Shown piece by piece: positions 6,601-16,295 of a DNA stretch of 25,814 nucleotides. Made by a program: the position numbers and the translations under genes. The stretch spans positions 1 to 25,814 of the forward strand of contig JAZRTS010000136.1 of assembly GCA_045652135.1 (NCBI GenBank), written 5' to 3'. Within the stretch, counting starts at the first letter, position 1, and each line of letters begins with the position of its first letter. Below the pieces are notes generated by a model, which saw nothing but the letters and a program-made list of their open reading frames with translations, ran no database searches and had not been told where the DNA came from. Source of the stretch: RGIG7213 sp045652135 (lineage in GTDB: Bacteria > Bacillota > Clostridia > Oscillospirales > CAG-272).

Positions 6601-9600
6601 TTATTTACCGAGCAAGCCACCAAAGAATCCGTCGAAAATTCCGTTGAAAGCAAAGTTTTGTGTCTTTGTAACCTTTACTGTCGTGGAAATCGTTCTGCTT
6701 GCAACGTCGTTTGCGCTGTAAGCGTTTGCGTTGATTTGTGCCATACCCTTTTCATCAAGAGTGATTGTCACTTTCCATACGCGCTGATCCTTTGATTTGT
6801 TTTCGGTATACTTTGTAAATGTTTCACCGTTTACGACAACGTATTCCGCATCGGAATTTGTCGTAACAGTTACCGTAAATGCCTGACCTGCCTTCACGGA
6901 ACGCTTCATTGTCTTAACGCTGTAAATTTCGGGCTGCGCCTGTGTAGCATTGAGATAGTCAATTGCCGCCTGCGCTGTCTTTGCATTCATATAAACAGCA
7001 TTGACTGTCTGTACCTGTGCATTAGCTGTAGCTTTCTTTGTAAACTTCAGATTTGTTATGGAAATGATACCGTTTCCGTCAATATTCTGAAGAACTATCG
7101 TGTTAGCCTTGTTATCTGCAAGGATATCATCAAGAGCATAGTAAAGATCCGTTGCGGTTTCAATATTCAAAGTCTTACTCAAACCGTTTGTAACGTTTTT
7201 GATCTTAAGCTTGCCTGTACCCTTAGCCAGCTTTGCAGCGAGCTGTACAGAAGCATAACCTTTTGTATCAACAGTAAATGCAACTGCGTTGCCATTTGCG
7301 AGGTAAACCTCGTTGTTAGGTCCGTACGCCTTGTATTCACTGAATGTGTATGTCTTCTTTGTGCTGTCGGAAGTATTGTCGATATACACAGCGCCGTTGA
7401 CGTTTGAACCGTTAGCGGCAAAGCCCTTTACATCGCTGATAAGGATATTTCTGAGTTCCTTGAATACGGGCATATATTCGCCGTCTGCGATATACGCATT
7501 CTTGATAACATCATTATCTGCACCACCGTTTGCGGGATCGTAGATTCTGATAGCATCAAGATAGAAGTCGTATTTTCCTTCTCTTGTTGCGTTGGCCTTG
7601 TCATTGGGAAGTCTGCTTCCGCCGTACTGACCGTGATCGAATATCCAGTTGTAAGAAGCTGTAATTACTACCTTATATTTGCCGTAAGTATCACCGCTCC
7701 ACTTGATAACGGGAACCTGGTAAAGTCCGTCTTCTGTATCGGATTCTGCGGGAACCCATCTGTCTTCGTAAACGACCTTGCCGTTTTCTACCAACTGATT
7801 ACCATTCTTGTCAACTGCGGGAACCTTAGCATACTTGTAGCCGTAGTATGTATCTACAACTGTGCTCTTTATAGCTGTTTCCTTGGGTTCTGCTGCATCA
7901 AGGCTCTCATACGGGAATACCTGAACTGCAATTGTACCCGTCTTGTTTGTTGTATAGCTTATAACATCAAAGCCTTTACCAACAAAAGTAAATGTTGCTG
8001 TTGCATATCTACCTGTAGAGGAAGCGATTACACCGTTTTCATCATACTTATCGGTTCTTTCAACTGTTACCATCTGTGCTGAACCGAACGAATATGTTGC
8101 AGAATCAACGTATGCACCGTCATTGCCGTATACGTTTGCGCTGATCTCGCCAACTCTGTCATCTCTCTGAACATCGTCCTTTTCGGTTCCGACTGTTGTC
8201 CAGCTGTTAGCTATAACCTCGCCTTCTTCCGAATAGTTGTTAACTGTAAATGATACGAAATCATCTTCAAAGTAGATAAGTGTTGCGGGAATTACCGTGA
8301 GATTTGCGTAGTAGTTACCGTTAACATAATCACTACCTGTATAATTAGCACCGTATGTGATTCTGTCAAAGGATGTCATCTGCATTTCTGTAAGCTCATA
8401 ACGTATTTCGTTATTTGCTGTTGTTGTGAATGTACCGAATGTGCCGTTGAGCTTTGTCTTATTCTTGAAGTTCTTGAGTGTACTTGTTGCTGCAAGGCTG
8501 TAAAGTGAAGGATCTTCAACTGTTGTAGCCGTATAGCCCAACAATGTGCTTCCGTTATCGTTTGCAAGAACGTCAACGTCAACGGGTATACCGTAGTCGA
8601 TAACTACTGTATCATCTGCTACGGGATTCTTCGGAACAAGTGCGAACCATACTGTTGTATTTCTGTAGTTTGCACCGTTTTCGATGTTTTCTGTTGTTTC
8701 AACAGAACCGGAAACAACGTAAGTTGTCTTCTTGGTTTCGCCGATCGTTATCTCCCATTTACCCTTGTTTGTCGCTTCGCTGCTTGCTGTTACCGTGTAC
8801 TTTGCAAGAGGATCGAAAATTTCGTACTTGGAAGGAACGTTGCCTTCTGTAACATCAACTGTCATAGAGGAATCAACATAGAATTCCTTCGAACCGCCGA
8901 GACCTGCTATTTCAGCATTCTTGAAGTCGGAAATAACAACACCGTTTGCGTTGATGGGCTCACCGTTGATGTTTACAAGATAGTACTTGTATGTTACCTT
9001 TGCTTCGTTGAGAACGAGCGCAAACCATACTGTTGTATCTCTGTAGTTTGCATTTGAGTTGTTATTTGTGTCGCCTATTGTAGGATTGTGTGTGCCCGCA
9101 GACTCAACATAAGTTGTCTTGGTTGTCTTATTGCTTTCTATCTTCCAGCTACCTGTAGAAACAGAATTGAGTCCTGCAAATACAGTATACTCTGCCTTGT
9201 CATCAAAGATAGTATATTTAGATGTGGAAATATCTGTTTCATCTGTAACCTTGATGATAGCGGAGTTACCTACATAAAATTCCTTGGATGAACCGTAATT
9301 TGCTATCTGTGCATCCTTGAAGTTTGCAAGTACATTACCTGTAGCATCGATCGGCTGACCGTTTTCGTTTACAAGATAGTACTTATAAGTTACCTTTGCC
9401 TTGGGAAGAACAAGTGCGAACCATACCTCTGTATCTCTGTAGTTTGCACCGTTTTCGATGTCTTCTGTTGTTTCAACAGAGCCTGAAACAACGTAAGTTG
9501 TCTTTATATCTCTGCCGGCAACGATTTTCCAGTTACCCATCGATGCACCGGCGCCGTTTGCAAATACTGTGAATTTAGCATCCGGATCGTAAACGGTATA

Positions 9601-12600
9601 CTTGGATGAGGGGTTGCCTACAGGAATAGCAAGGCTGCTGTCAACGTTGAACGTATAGCTTCCGCCGAGACCTGCAATCTGTGCATCTTTGAAATCGGAT
9701 ATTACATTACCCTTTGTATCGATAGGCTGACCGTTTTCGTTTACAAGGTAATACTTGTATGCCACCTTAGCCGTTTCAAGCTTAAGTGCGAACCAAACAG
9801 TTGTATTTCTGTAGTTGGCATTTTCATTGTTTTCGGTGTTGCCTGTTGTGGAAATCTTGCCGGATTCTACGTACGTCGTTTTGATAGTAGCAGTAGAGGT
9901 TATAGTCCAGCTACCCTTATTGGAAGCCACACCGCTTGCCGTTACTTCATACTTTGCACCTGAATCGAAGATATCGTATCTTTCGCTGCTAAGAATATTC
10001 ACATTGTCATTAACGCTCACTGTTTCCTTTACGTTAACAAGGAAGTCCTTGGAACCGCCGTAAATGTTGATAACTGCATCCTTGTAGCTTGAAAGCACGT
10101 TACCATCAGCATCGATAGGCTGACCTGCTTCGTTTACAAGGTAGTACTTGTAGTGAAGCTCTGCCGTCTGCTGGTAAACTGCAAACCATACCGTTGTATC
10201 TCTGTAGTTAACATCAGCATCATCCGCAACATTTCCTGTCATGGGAGCGTGTGTACCTGCAGATGTAACGTACGTTGTTGCTGCCTTGTTTGCACCCTTT
10301 GTGATCTGCCAGAAGCCCTTATTCGGACCTTCAACACTCGGCTTGACCATGTATTCTGCCGCAGAGTCATAAAGTGCATACTTGTTGGGTATCGTTACGC
10401 TTTCACTGTCGATAATGATGCCTTCGCCGATCTTGAATGTCTTGGAACCGCTGAGGTTTTCACCTTCGATAACGTAAGCATCTGCAATGCCTACGACGTT
10501 ACCGTTTTTGTCAATAGGCTGACCTGCTTCGTTTACGAGGTAATATTTGTAAGAAACCTTTGCATTATTGGGAATAACAGCAAACCATACTGTTGTATTA
10601 CGGTAGTTTGCATTTACATCATCGGTAGTATCGTCCGTTGTTGCATTTGCACCTGTATAGCTTCCCGATTCAACATATGTCGTCTTGTTAAGTCCGTCAG
10701 ATGTGACTATTGCCCATTCACCTGTCTGTGCAGATGCGGAATGTGCAAGCGCATGGTACTCTGCATCGTAGTCAAACATAATATATCCATCGGGAACATA
10801 ATCTCTGCCTAAAATATAATTCGGTGTAGCGTTAAGATTGAAATCAATAGTATTATCGGAAACTGTAATTTCCTTTGCATTTTCAAAGCTTACGATCTGT
10901 CCGTGCTCGTTGATGGGGTTACCGTCTTCGTCTGCAAGATAGTACTTGTAAGTAAGCTTTGCCGTTTCCCAAGGAAGATTGGGCTTGGGAGCTTCAATGG
11001 AACAATCATTTCCGATGTAGTTCTTATATTTAAGAACTGCATATTCGTTAGTGAGAAGTCCTTCGCCTGCTTCCGCTTCACCTTCCATTGAACCTTCAAG
11101 GTAAACGTCATAGTGGAGCTCATATCTTGACTGAGGAATATCACCGACGAGCCAAGCAAATGTTTCAGGCGGCAGTAAATAATCTGCCTTTCCGTCAGAG
11201 TTAGAGTCTACCACTACATCTTTATTCTTATTAGTATTATACTTGAACGTAGTAGCATCGATTATACCGTCTTTGCCGAGAATATTACCGGACTTAAGCG
11301 TACTGTACGCCTCTGTACCCTCCGGATTGAATGTGATTTGCTCAATAAGTGTGCCGTTTTCGTAGCCTTGTCTTATAGTACCTACCATATCCTCCGTAAC
11401 GTGTACGTTATCAACGATAGTACCTACTTCGTCAATTCTGTATGTGATGTACTCAAGAACTTCGATAGAAGGAGCCGGATCAAGTGTTATAGGACCTCTC
11501 GGGCCTACAACAGTTGATGCCATCTGAAGATCAAACGCTTCGCCGAGCTTATCTTCAAACACAGCGCCGGATGCCGCACGAATCTTTGTGGCAACTTCTG
11601 TAAATACATTTTCTATCTCGCCGACATTTTTAACGTCGTAGAAATGTCCTGATGCTTCGTTGCCTGAAGAAATTCTTCTGAGGACGCCGACAGCAGTATC
11701 TCTCGATATTGACTTATCAGCCGCCATACCGAAGCCGACAACGTAAATTTCAGCGCCGAGACCGTTAACCCATTCTGCATAGTGCTTATCGGGGTTACCG
11801 TTGGGATTGATTATCTTATATCTGCTGTCTGTGTCTCCCTTGATAGCCTCTGCCATCCAGTGCTTACCTTCGGAGTTACCGAATACTTCATATCTTGCCG
11901 TATTACTGGGTCTGTTTGCAGCAGGAACGTTATTACTGCCGTTGAGGTACTGATCCCATGTGGAATAGTAACCCACTTCAGAACCGCCTGCGACGTAGTT
12001 ATACTGCCATGTACAACCGTCTGACATAAAGATAACGTAGGGATTACGCTTTGTACCCTGCTGTGCATTAAGCTTCTGCTTGCCTACGAGAGTTTCATAA
12101 GCAAGGTGCAAGCCCTGGTCATAGTTTGTACCTGAACCTGTATAAGCCTTACCGAAGCTTTCAGCAATTTCTTTGATCTTAGCTTCCGTAAGCTGACTTG
12201 AATGTATAAATCTGTCCGCAATGTCAGGCGATTTAGCCGATGACTTTGAGGGTGTAAGGAAGTGAGCAGTATCAGGCTGGTCATATGTTGTTGCCAATGA
12301 ATGCTCCGTCGTTCCTTGTGTGTTCTTTACGAACATATTACCGTCTATAAGTGTATAACCGTCGAATGTAAGGATCGAAACGGAAATATCGGACTTATAA
12401 CCGTCAATGCTCTCTGCAAATTTTCTGAGCATTGCATAAATGGAGTTGATCATTTCAACTCTTCGTGATTTCTCCGCACCTTCATTTTTACCTGCTGCGG
12501 AGTAAGCCATTGAACCTGAATTATCGAGAACAAGCACAACGTCAGCACCGCTGGCATCGGGAACACCGGTCAGCGTGAGGTTTACTTCTGTAAGACCTGT

Positions 12601-14748
12601 TTCAAGATAATTATATTCCTCTTCATTTAATTCCTTTGTAATGTCAACAGAACCGGGTGCGGGATATGCGGGGTAGTTATTTTCAGGGAGCTTCTGCTTA
12701 ACTGTAATAGTCAAATCGTTGGCAATAGCTATGCCCTGATATGTAACTGTTACATTCTTATATACAGAGTCGCTGCTGACCGCTTGCTTTGTCTTTATGC
12801 TATCGTTGTTATATGTAAGCATATCGAGCGTTACGGGGATATTTGTAATATGCGATACACCGTAAGCATCGTTAACTGTCATAACAAGGTAAAGACCTTC
12901 GGGTGAATCGGCAGAGGATGCACCGTAGGAAACAGAACCCGTCTTTGAAGAAAGATATACATTTACATTTGCGTATTCACTTGTACGCGCATAGTAATAT
13001 GCTCTGTCATAGGGAGAATTTTCTCTGAGATCACCCTTAACTTGACCGGGGAATCTGTAGCCGACAGCATTAGAGTTTGCCTGTTCAACACGCAAACCAA
13101 ATGTACCTATCATACAGTTATAGTACATTGTGCGCCACTGCTTATTTACTGATTCAAAAGCAGTATCATTAGAAAAAACCGTAACTTCGCCGGAGGGATT
13201 AAAGACAGAAAGACCTGTTCTTTCGCCTCTTTCGTGCCAGAGTGCTTCCCACCCCTGATTATTGCTGCTTACGACCAGTGCAGAATTCTTTCCAAGGTCA
13301 TCTGTACCGTTGTAGCGCAGGTATCTTTCGCCATAGTTAAACGCTCTGAGCTGCCAGAACTTAGCGTTGGGCAAGCCGGTGTGTCCTGCGCTCTTAGTTA
13401 CCCAAATGCTGTTAGGCGCCGCATTATTGATAACAAGCTGCTTTTCGCCGTCAACAAATATTTCATAAGCATAATATTCGCTTGAACCGAGGTTAGTGCC
13501 GTCAGTTGTCAAAAGACGTACATAACCGGGATTCTGGCTTTCAGCAATGTGGATATATCCGCCCTGTACAAACGAATTTGTGCTGTTAGGGTCAACCAAA
13601 GCGAATACTGTTGAGTTTTTTGCAGCTTCACTCGAATTGTTTCCGGTTATCTTTACTGTACTCTTAACTTCAAGCGTGAAGTTATCTGCAAGCTGAACAC
13701 CGTTGTAGCTTACCTTAACATTTGTATATGTTCCCGCCTTTGTAAGATCAGCGCCCGAAAGCATATCTGTTGTAACGGGAACACGTGTAAGTTTGCCGTC
13801 AACATAAAGGTGGATGTATGCGCCTGTAGGTGCAAACTTACCTGTGTTTACAGCAACTGTACCTTTATTTGAGTAAAGGTAACCCTTGATCTCGGGTATA
13901 GGGCTTGAGCCTACTTTTTCATAGAACTGCGCTCTCGTGCTGGCAGAACCATTTGTTACTATGTTAAAGTTAACAAGGGTTTCCTTGTACGTGGTTCCGT
14001 CTGATTTCTTACTGAGCGCATTATAACTGCCGAAACTGAGGTAACCGTTTTCACCGGGTTGTCTGCCGTAAGGTACTTCAGAGGAATCCGACGAATATAC
14101 CGTATACAGACCGGAAAGGTCAACTTTATCGCCAGCCATTGTAAATTTAACTGTACGGCCCCATGTAAGCTCACCGTCAAAGATACCCATAAAGTATCCT
14201 TTATGGTAACCCTGACCGTTACCGCCGTTATTGTGGTGAGCAAGATATGTCTTCTTTGTCTCACCCGCATCAGTCTTTGTGGTGGTGTACATATAGTACT
14301 TGCCGCTGTCAGCCGCCTGGAATTTCCATTCACCGAACGCTGCATTGCCAAGTTCTGTGCCGAACGTGTTCGTTACGTACTTACCTGCAGAAAGAGATGC
14401 TGTATCGGTAGGCACTTCAAACACTTTCAAGCCGTCAAGTGTTTTGAGGTAACGTCCGCTTTCGCTCGTCGTTCCGCCGAAAGCAGAGGCTGCGCCGGGG
14501 ACATCTGTGCTGATGATCATAAACGTCTTATTTCCGTTTACGAGGTCAGCAAGCGTGTAATTTTCTACAAGCTTGTAGACTGTCTTTGTTTCGGCTTTTT
14601 GAATCAGAATCGATTCCGGTTCGGCAATACTTTCAATTCCGTCTTCGATAACGCTGTCAGCCAGCGTAACAACGGGAGAAAGAAGCATTGACAAACATAG
14701 AACGACCGATAGGATCCGTCTTAAGCCAAACTTTTTCTTTGGTTCCAT
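6601..14748 (-). CDS. Giant secreted VWA-domain repeat protein (adhesin-like)
   Basis: A 2715-residue exported protein and first gene of the operon. A signal peptide ends near residue 30 ('LLSPVVTLA'). Residues 50-690 hold two related halves, each ending in an Ig-like module with 'IPVTLDML'/'VPVTTDML' and '.V.Y.G...A...T..V'. A VWA domain runs from about 738 to 1000, with MIDAS residues Asp742-Ser744-Ser746 ('DNSGSM'), Thr874 and Asp910. About 1050-1260 is a pilin/isopeptide-like module. Six tandem repeats of about 125-135 residues cover 1262-2038, each opening 'YKYYLVNENGQPID'-like and closing 'NYRNTTVWFAL'. Then come a 'VDVLANDN' module (about 2045) and a jelly-roll-like module near 'FYLDAIRIYDP'. 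The C terminus is a further Ig-like module ending 'FNGIFDGFFGGLLGK', with no LPxTG or transmembrane anchor. AGGAG (14756-14760) sets the start. By architecture it is a cell-surface adhesion or assembly protein; the ligand is unknown. Confidence 0.9.
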   Translation of the reverse strand: MEPKKKFGLRRILSVVLCLSMLLSPVVTLADSVIEDGIESIAEPESILIQKAETKTVYKLVENYTLADLVNGNKTFMIISTDVPGAASAFGGTTSESGRYLKTLDGLKVFEVPTDTASLSAGKYVTNTFGTELGNAAFGEWKFQAADSGKYYMYTTTKTDAGETKKTYLAHHNNGGNGQGYHKGYFMGIFDGELTWGRTVKFTMAGDKVDLSGLYTVYSSDSSEVPYGRQPGENGYLSFGSYNALSKKSDGTTYKETLVNFNIVTNGSASTRAQFYEKVGSSPIPEIKGYLYSNKGTVAVNTGKFAPTGAYIHLYVDGKLTRVPVTTDMLSGADLTKAGTYTNVKVSYNGVQLADNFTLEVKSTVKITGNNSSEAAKNSTVFALVDPNSTNSFVQGGYIHIAESQNPGYVRLLTTDGTNLGSSEYYAYEIFVDGEKQLVINNAAPNSIWVTKSAGHTGLPNAKFWQLRAFNYGERYLRYNGTDDLGKNSALVVSSNNQGWEALWHERGERTGLSVFNPSGEVTVFSNDTAFESVNKQWRTMYYNCMIGTFGLRVEQANSNAVGYRFPGQVKGDLRENSPYDRAYYYARTSEYANVNVYLSSKTGSVSYGASSADSPEGLYLVMTVNDAYGVSHITNIPVTLDMLTYNNDSIKTKQAVSSDSVYKNVTVTYQGIAIANDLTITVKQKLPENNYPAYPAPGSVDITKELNEEEYNYLETGLTEVNLTLTGVPDASGADVVLVLDNSGSMAYSAAGKNEGAEKSRRVEMINSIYAMLRKFAESIDGYKSDISVSILTFDGYTLIDGNMFVKNTQGTTEHSLATTYDQPDTAHFLTPSKSSAKSPDIADRFIHSSQLTEAKIKEIAESFGKAYTGSGTNYDQGLHLAYETLVGKQKLNAQQGTKRNPYVIFMSDGCTWQYNYVAGGSEVGYYSTWDQYLNGSNNVPAANRPSNTARYEVFGNSEGKHWMAEAIKGDTDSRYKIINPNGNPDKHYAEWVNGLGAEIYVVGFGMAADKSISRDTAVGVLRRISSGNEASGHFYDVKNVGEIENVFTEVATKIRAASGAVFEDKLGEAFDLQMASTVVGPRGPITLDPAPSIEVLEYITYRIDEVGTIVDNVHVTEDMVGTIRQGYENGTLIEQITFNPEGTEAYSTLKSGNILGKDGIIDATTFKYNTNKNKDVVVDSNSDGKADYLLPPETFAWLVGDIPQSRYELHYDVYLEGSMEGEAEAGEGLLTNEYAVLKYKNYIGNDCSIEAPKPNLPWETAKLTYKYYLADEDGNPINEHGQIVSFENAKEITVSDNTIDFNLNATPNYILGRDYVPDGYIMFDYDAEYHALAHSASAQTGEWAIVTSDGLNKTTYVESGSYTGANATTDDTTDDVNANYRNTTVWFAVIPNNAKVSYKYYLVNEAGQPIDKNGNVVGIADAYVIEGENLSGSKTFKIGEGIIIDSESVTIPNKYALYDSAAEYMVKPSVEGPNKGFWQITKGANKAATTYVTSAGTHAPMTGNVADDADVNYRDTTVWFAVYQQTAELHYKYYLVNEAGQPIDADGNVLSSYKDAVINIYGGSKDFLVNVKETVSVNDNVNILSSERYDIFDSGAKYEVTASGVASNKGSWTITSTATIKTTYVESGKISTTGNTENNENANYRNTTVWFALKLETAKVAYKYYLVNENGQPIDTKGNVISDFKDAQIAGLGGSYTFNVDSSLAIPVGNPSSKYTVYDPDAKFTVFANGAGASMGNWKIVAGRDIKTTYVVSGSVETTEDIENGANYRDTEVWFALVLPKAKVTYKYYLVNENGQPIDATGNVLANFKDAQIANYGSSKEFYVGNSAIIKVTDETDISTSKYTIFDDKAEYTVFAGLNSVSTGSWKIESNKTTKTTYVESAGTHNPTIGDTNNNSNANYRDTTVWFALVLNEAKVTYKYYLVNINGEPINANGVVISDFKNAEIAGLGGSKEFYVDSSMTVDVTEGNVPSKYEIFDPLAKYTVTASSEATNKGKWEITIGETKKTTYVVSGSVETTENIENGANYRNTTVWFALVPKNPVADDTVVIDYGIPVDVDVLANDNGSTLLGYTATTVEDPSLYSLAATSTLKNFKNKTKLNGTFGTFTTTANNEIRYELTEMQMTSFDRITYGANYTGSDYVNGNYYANLTVIPATLIYFEDDFVSFTVNNYSEEGEVIANSWTTVGTEKDDVQRDDRVGEISANVYGNDGAYVDSATYSFGSAQMVTVERTDKYDENGVIASSTGRYATATFTFVGKGFDVISYTTNKTGTIAVQVFPYESLDAAEPKETAIKSTVVDTYYGYKYAKVPAVDKNGNQLVENGKVVYEDRWVPAESDTEDGLYQVPVIKWSGDTYGKYKVVITASYNWIFDHGQYGGSRLPNDKANATREGKYDFYLDAIRIYDPANGGADNDVIKNAYIADGEYMPVFKELRNILISDVKGFAANGSNVNGAVYIDNTSDSTKKTYTFSEYKAYGPNNEVYLANGNAVAFTVDTKGYASVQLAAKLAKGTGKLKIKNVTNGLSKTLNIETATDLYYALDDILADNKANTIVLQNIDGNGIISITNLKFTKKATANAQVQTVNAVYMNAKTAQAAIDYLNATQAQPEIYSVKTMKRSVKAGQAFTVTVTTNSDAEYVVVNGETFTKYTENKSKDQRVWKVTITLDEKGMAQINANAYSANDVASRTISTTVKVTKTQNFAFNGIFDGFFGGLLGK
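8635..10965 (-). repeat. Six tandem coding repeats in the giant surface protein
   Basis: Six units of about 370-405 bp. Their starts are marked by codons for YKYYL near 10950, 10550, 10155, 9765, 9390 and 8990. Unit 1 is the most divergent ('YKYYLADEDGNPINEHG'). Units 4 to 6 are the most alike ('GQPIDTKGNVISDFKDAQI' type). Each unit also carries 'KTTYV.SG' and 'NYR[ND]T.VWFA' near its end. Period and sequence suggest expansion by recombination, as in stalk regions of Gram-positive adhesins. Confidence 0.9.
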
Positions 14749-14969
14749 TGATTTTCTCCTTTAGTGATAAGAAATTTTACCCATAAATATAATAATAAAT
14801 ATTATTAGGGCTACGGGAATAGTTTAACACATAAATGTTGTATTTGTACTACATATTTTTTGAACATTTTGTGTCTTATCTGCATAATTTAATGCAATAT
14901 ATTATCACAAATAAACACATTCATCATTTTTTTACACGATCAGCTCTTAATAGTTACATTTTGCAGTAA

Positions 14970-14998
14970 TTGACAAACCGCAACGGTTGTGTTACAAT
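14970..14998 (+). promoter_or_regulatory. Sigma-A-type promoter of the fucosidase gene, with a palindrome in the spacer
   Basis: TTGACA (14970-14975), 17-base spacer, TACAAT (14993-14998), 31 bases before the ATG. The spacer contains AACCG-CAA-CGGTT (14976-14988), a perfect 5-bp inverted repeat that could be an operator. The rest of this 280-base divergent region (14749-15028) is AT-rich. I could not fix a convincing promoter for the giant gene in it. Confidence 0.7.
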
Positions 14999-15028
14999 TA
15001 TAGAAAATAACGTAATCGGAGCAAAAAA

Positions 15029-16255
15029 ATGATAGTAAAACAATATATCAAGGATTTTGAAAAGCTCGGCTTCGGCATTTTCGTACACTTCGGTGTGTAC
15101 AGCGTTGTCGGAAAGGGTGAATGGTCAAAAGCAGTTCTTCACATTTCAAACGAAGAATATGCAGAATATGCAAAAAAGTTCATTCCCGCGGAAGATTGGG
15201 CAAAAAAGCTTGTTGCACACGCAAAAACAGCCGGGGCAAAATACATAACGATAACAACTCGCCACCACGACGGTTTTTCGCTTTATGACACGTGCGGACT
15301 TAACGATTATGATACGGTACACTACTGCGGACGCGATCTCATCCGTGAGTTTACGGATGCCTGCAACGAGGGTGGAATAGTTCCCTTTTTCTATCACACT
15401 CTGATGGATTGGTATATGCCATCATACGAAGCGGATTTCAACGAATATCTCGTTTATTTAAGAAAGAGCGTTGAGCTTCTTTGCACAAATTACGGCAAAA
15501 TAGGCGGTATATGGTTTGACGGCATGTGGCATAAGCCGAACAGCGATTGGCAGGAGGATGAACTTTACGGAACGATAAGAAAATATCAGCCCGATGCTAT
15601 GATAATCAACAACACGGGACTTTCCGCAAGGGGTGCGCTCGGTCACATTGAGCTTGACAGCGTAACATTTGAGCGAGGAAGACCTCAGAAGATAAACACA
15701 GAAGAATCTCCGAAGTACATCGCAAGCGAGATGTGTCAGGTAATGAACAGCCATTGGGGTTATGCCGAAAATGACCTTTCGTACATTTCCCCCGCAGATG
15801 TAATTAAAGACTTGACAGTTTGTAAAAAATGCGGAAGCAACTTTTTACTGAATGTCGGACCGCTTCCGAACGGATACCTTCGCACCATCGACAGCGCAAT
15901 TCTTGAAATAGTCGGAAAATGGGTAAGCGTAAACCGCGAAATAATGGATGCCGTTCCCTGCGACATAAAAATCGAAAACAAGGATGATGATTTTATCCTG
16001 CAAACCGATGCGGCATATTATATCCTCTGCAACAATCTTCCTATGGTGGCAGATCCAAACGTAGCTTTGGCAAACGGAAGTGCCGATTATGAGGTACGCT
16101 TCAAAACCGACAAGCGCATAAAGAGTATACATTGGCTCGACAACGGTGAGGAATTGAAGTTCACGCAGGAAGACGGCAACGTCCTCGTATACACCACACC
16201 GTTTTCATACGGCAACCATCTCGTTGTACGTGCGGCAAAAGCAATATTCGAATAA
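15029..16255 (+). CDS. GH29 alpha-L-fucosidase, cytoplasmic
   Basis: A 408-residue glycoside hydrolase family 29 enzyme, which releases L-fucose from fucosylated glycans with retention. Family motifs are clear: 'FGIFVHFGVYSV' (about 15-26), 'TTRHHDGFSLYDT' with His79-His80, and 'GGIWFDGMW' with Asp164 as the expected catalytic nucleophile. The acid/base residue varies in GH29 and I do not assign it. A short C-terminal beta region (about 320-408) follows the barrel. There is no signal peptide, so it should act on imported fucosyl-oligosaccharides inside the cell; no sugar transporter is in the window. The ATG at 15029 has CGGAG at 15017-15021. It is a monocistronic gene with its own promoter and a strong terminator. 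Substrate linkage cannot be predicted. Confidence 0.93.
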   Translation: MIVKQYIKDFEKLGFGIFVHFGVYSVVGKGEWSKAVLHISNEEYAEYAKKFIPAEDWAKKLVAHAKTAGAKYITITTRHHDGFSLYDTCGLNDYDTVHYCGRDLIREFTDACNEGGIVPFFYHTLMDWYMPSYEADFNEYLVYLRKSVELLCTNYGKIGGIWFDGMWHKPNSDWQEDELYGTIRKYQPDAMIINNTGLSARGALGHIELDSVTFERGRPQKINTEESPKYIASEMCQVMNSHWGYAENDLSYISPADVIKDLTVCKKCGSNFLLNVGPLPNGYLRTIDSAILEIVGKWVSVNREIMDAVPCDIKIENKDDDFILQTDAAYYILCNNLPMVADPNVALANGSADYEVRFKTDKRIKSIHWLDNGEELKFTQEDGNVLVYTTPFSYGNHLVVRAAKAIFE

Positions 16256-16260
16256 ATCAA

Positions 16261-16293
16261 AAATCTGTGCGGAAATTCCGCACAGATTTTTTT
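16261..16293. terminator. Bidirectional terminator between the fucosidase and B116-like genes
   Basis: AAATCTGTGCGG, AAATT loop, CCGCACAGATTT: a 12-bp perfect stem. It is followed by a T7 run on the plus strand (ending at 16293) and by a T5 run on the minus strand (16259-16263). It serves both convergent genes. Confidence 0.92.
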
Positions 16294-16295
16294 AA

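Noticed and set aside
10153..10812. 219-codon plus-strand open frame inside the giant gene
   Set aside because: It is antisense to the repeat array; its Cys- and Val-rich pattern is the reverse reading of the repeats, and the frame on the other strand is clearly coding.
8635..10965. CRISPR array or insertion elements in the repeated stretch
   Set aside because: The units are about 400 bp, in frame and coding; there are no short direct repeats with uniform spacers and no transposase.
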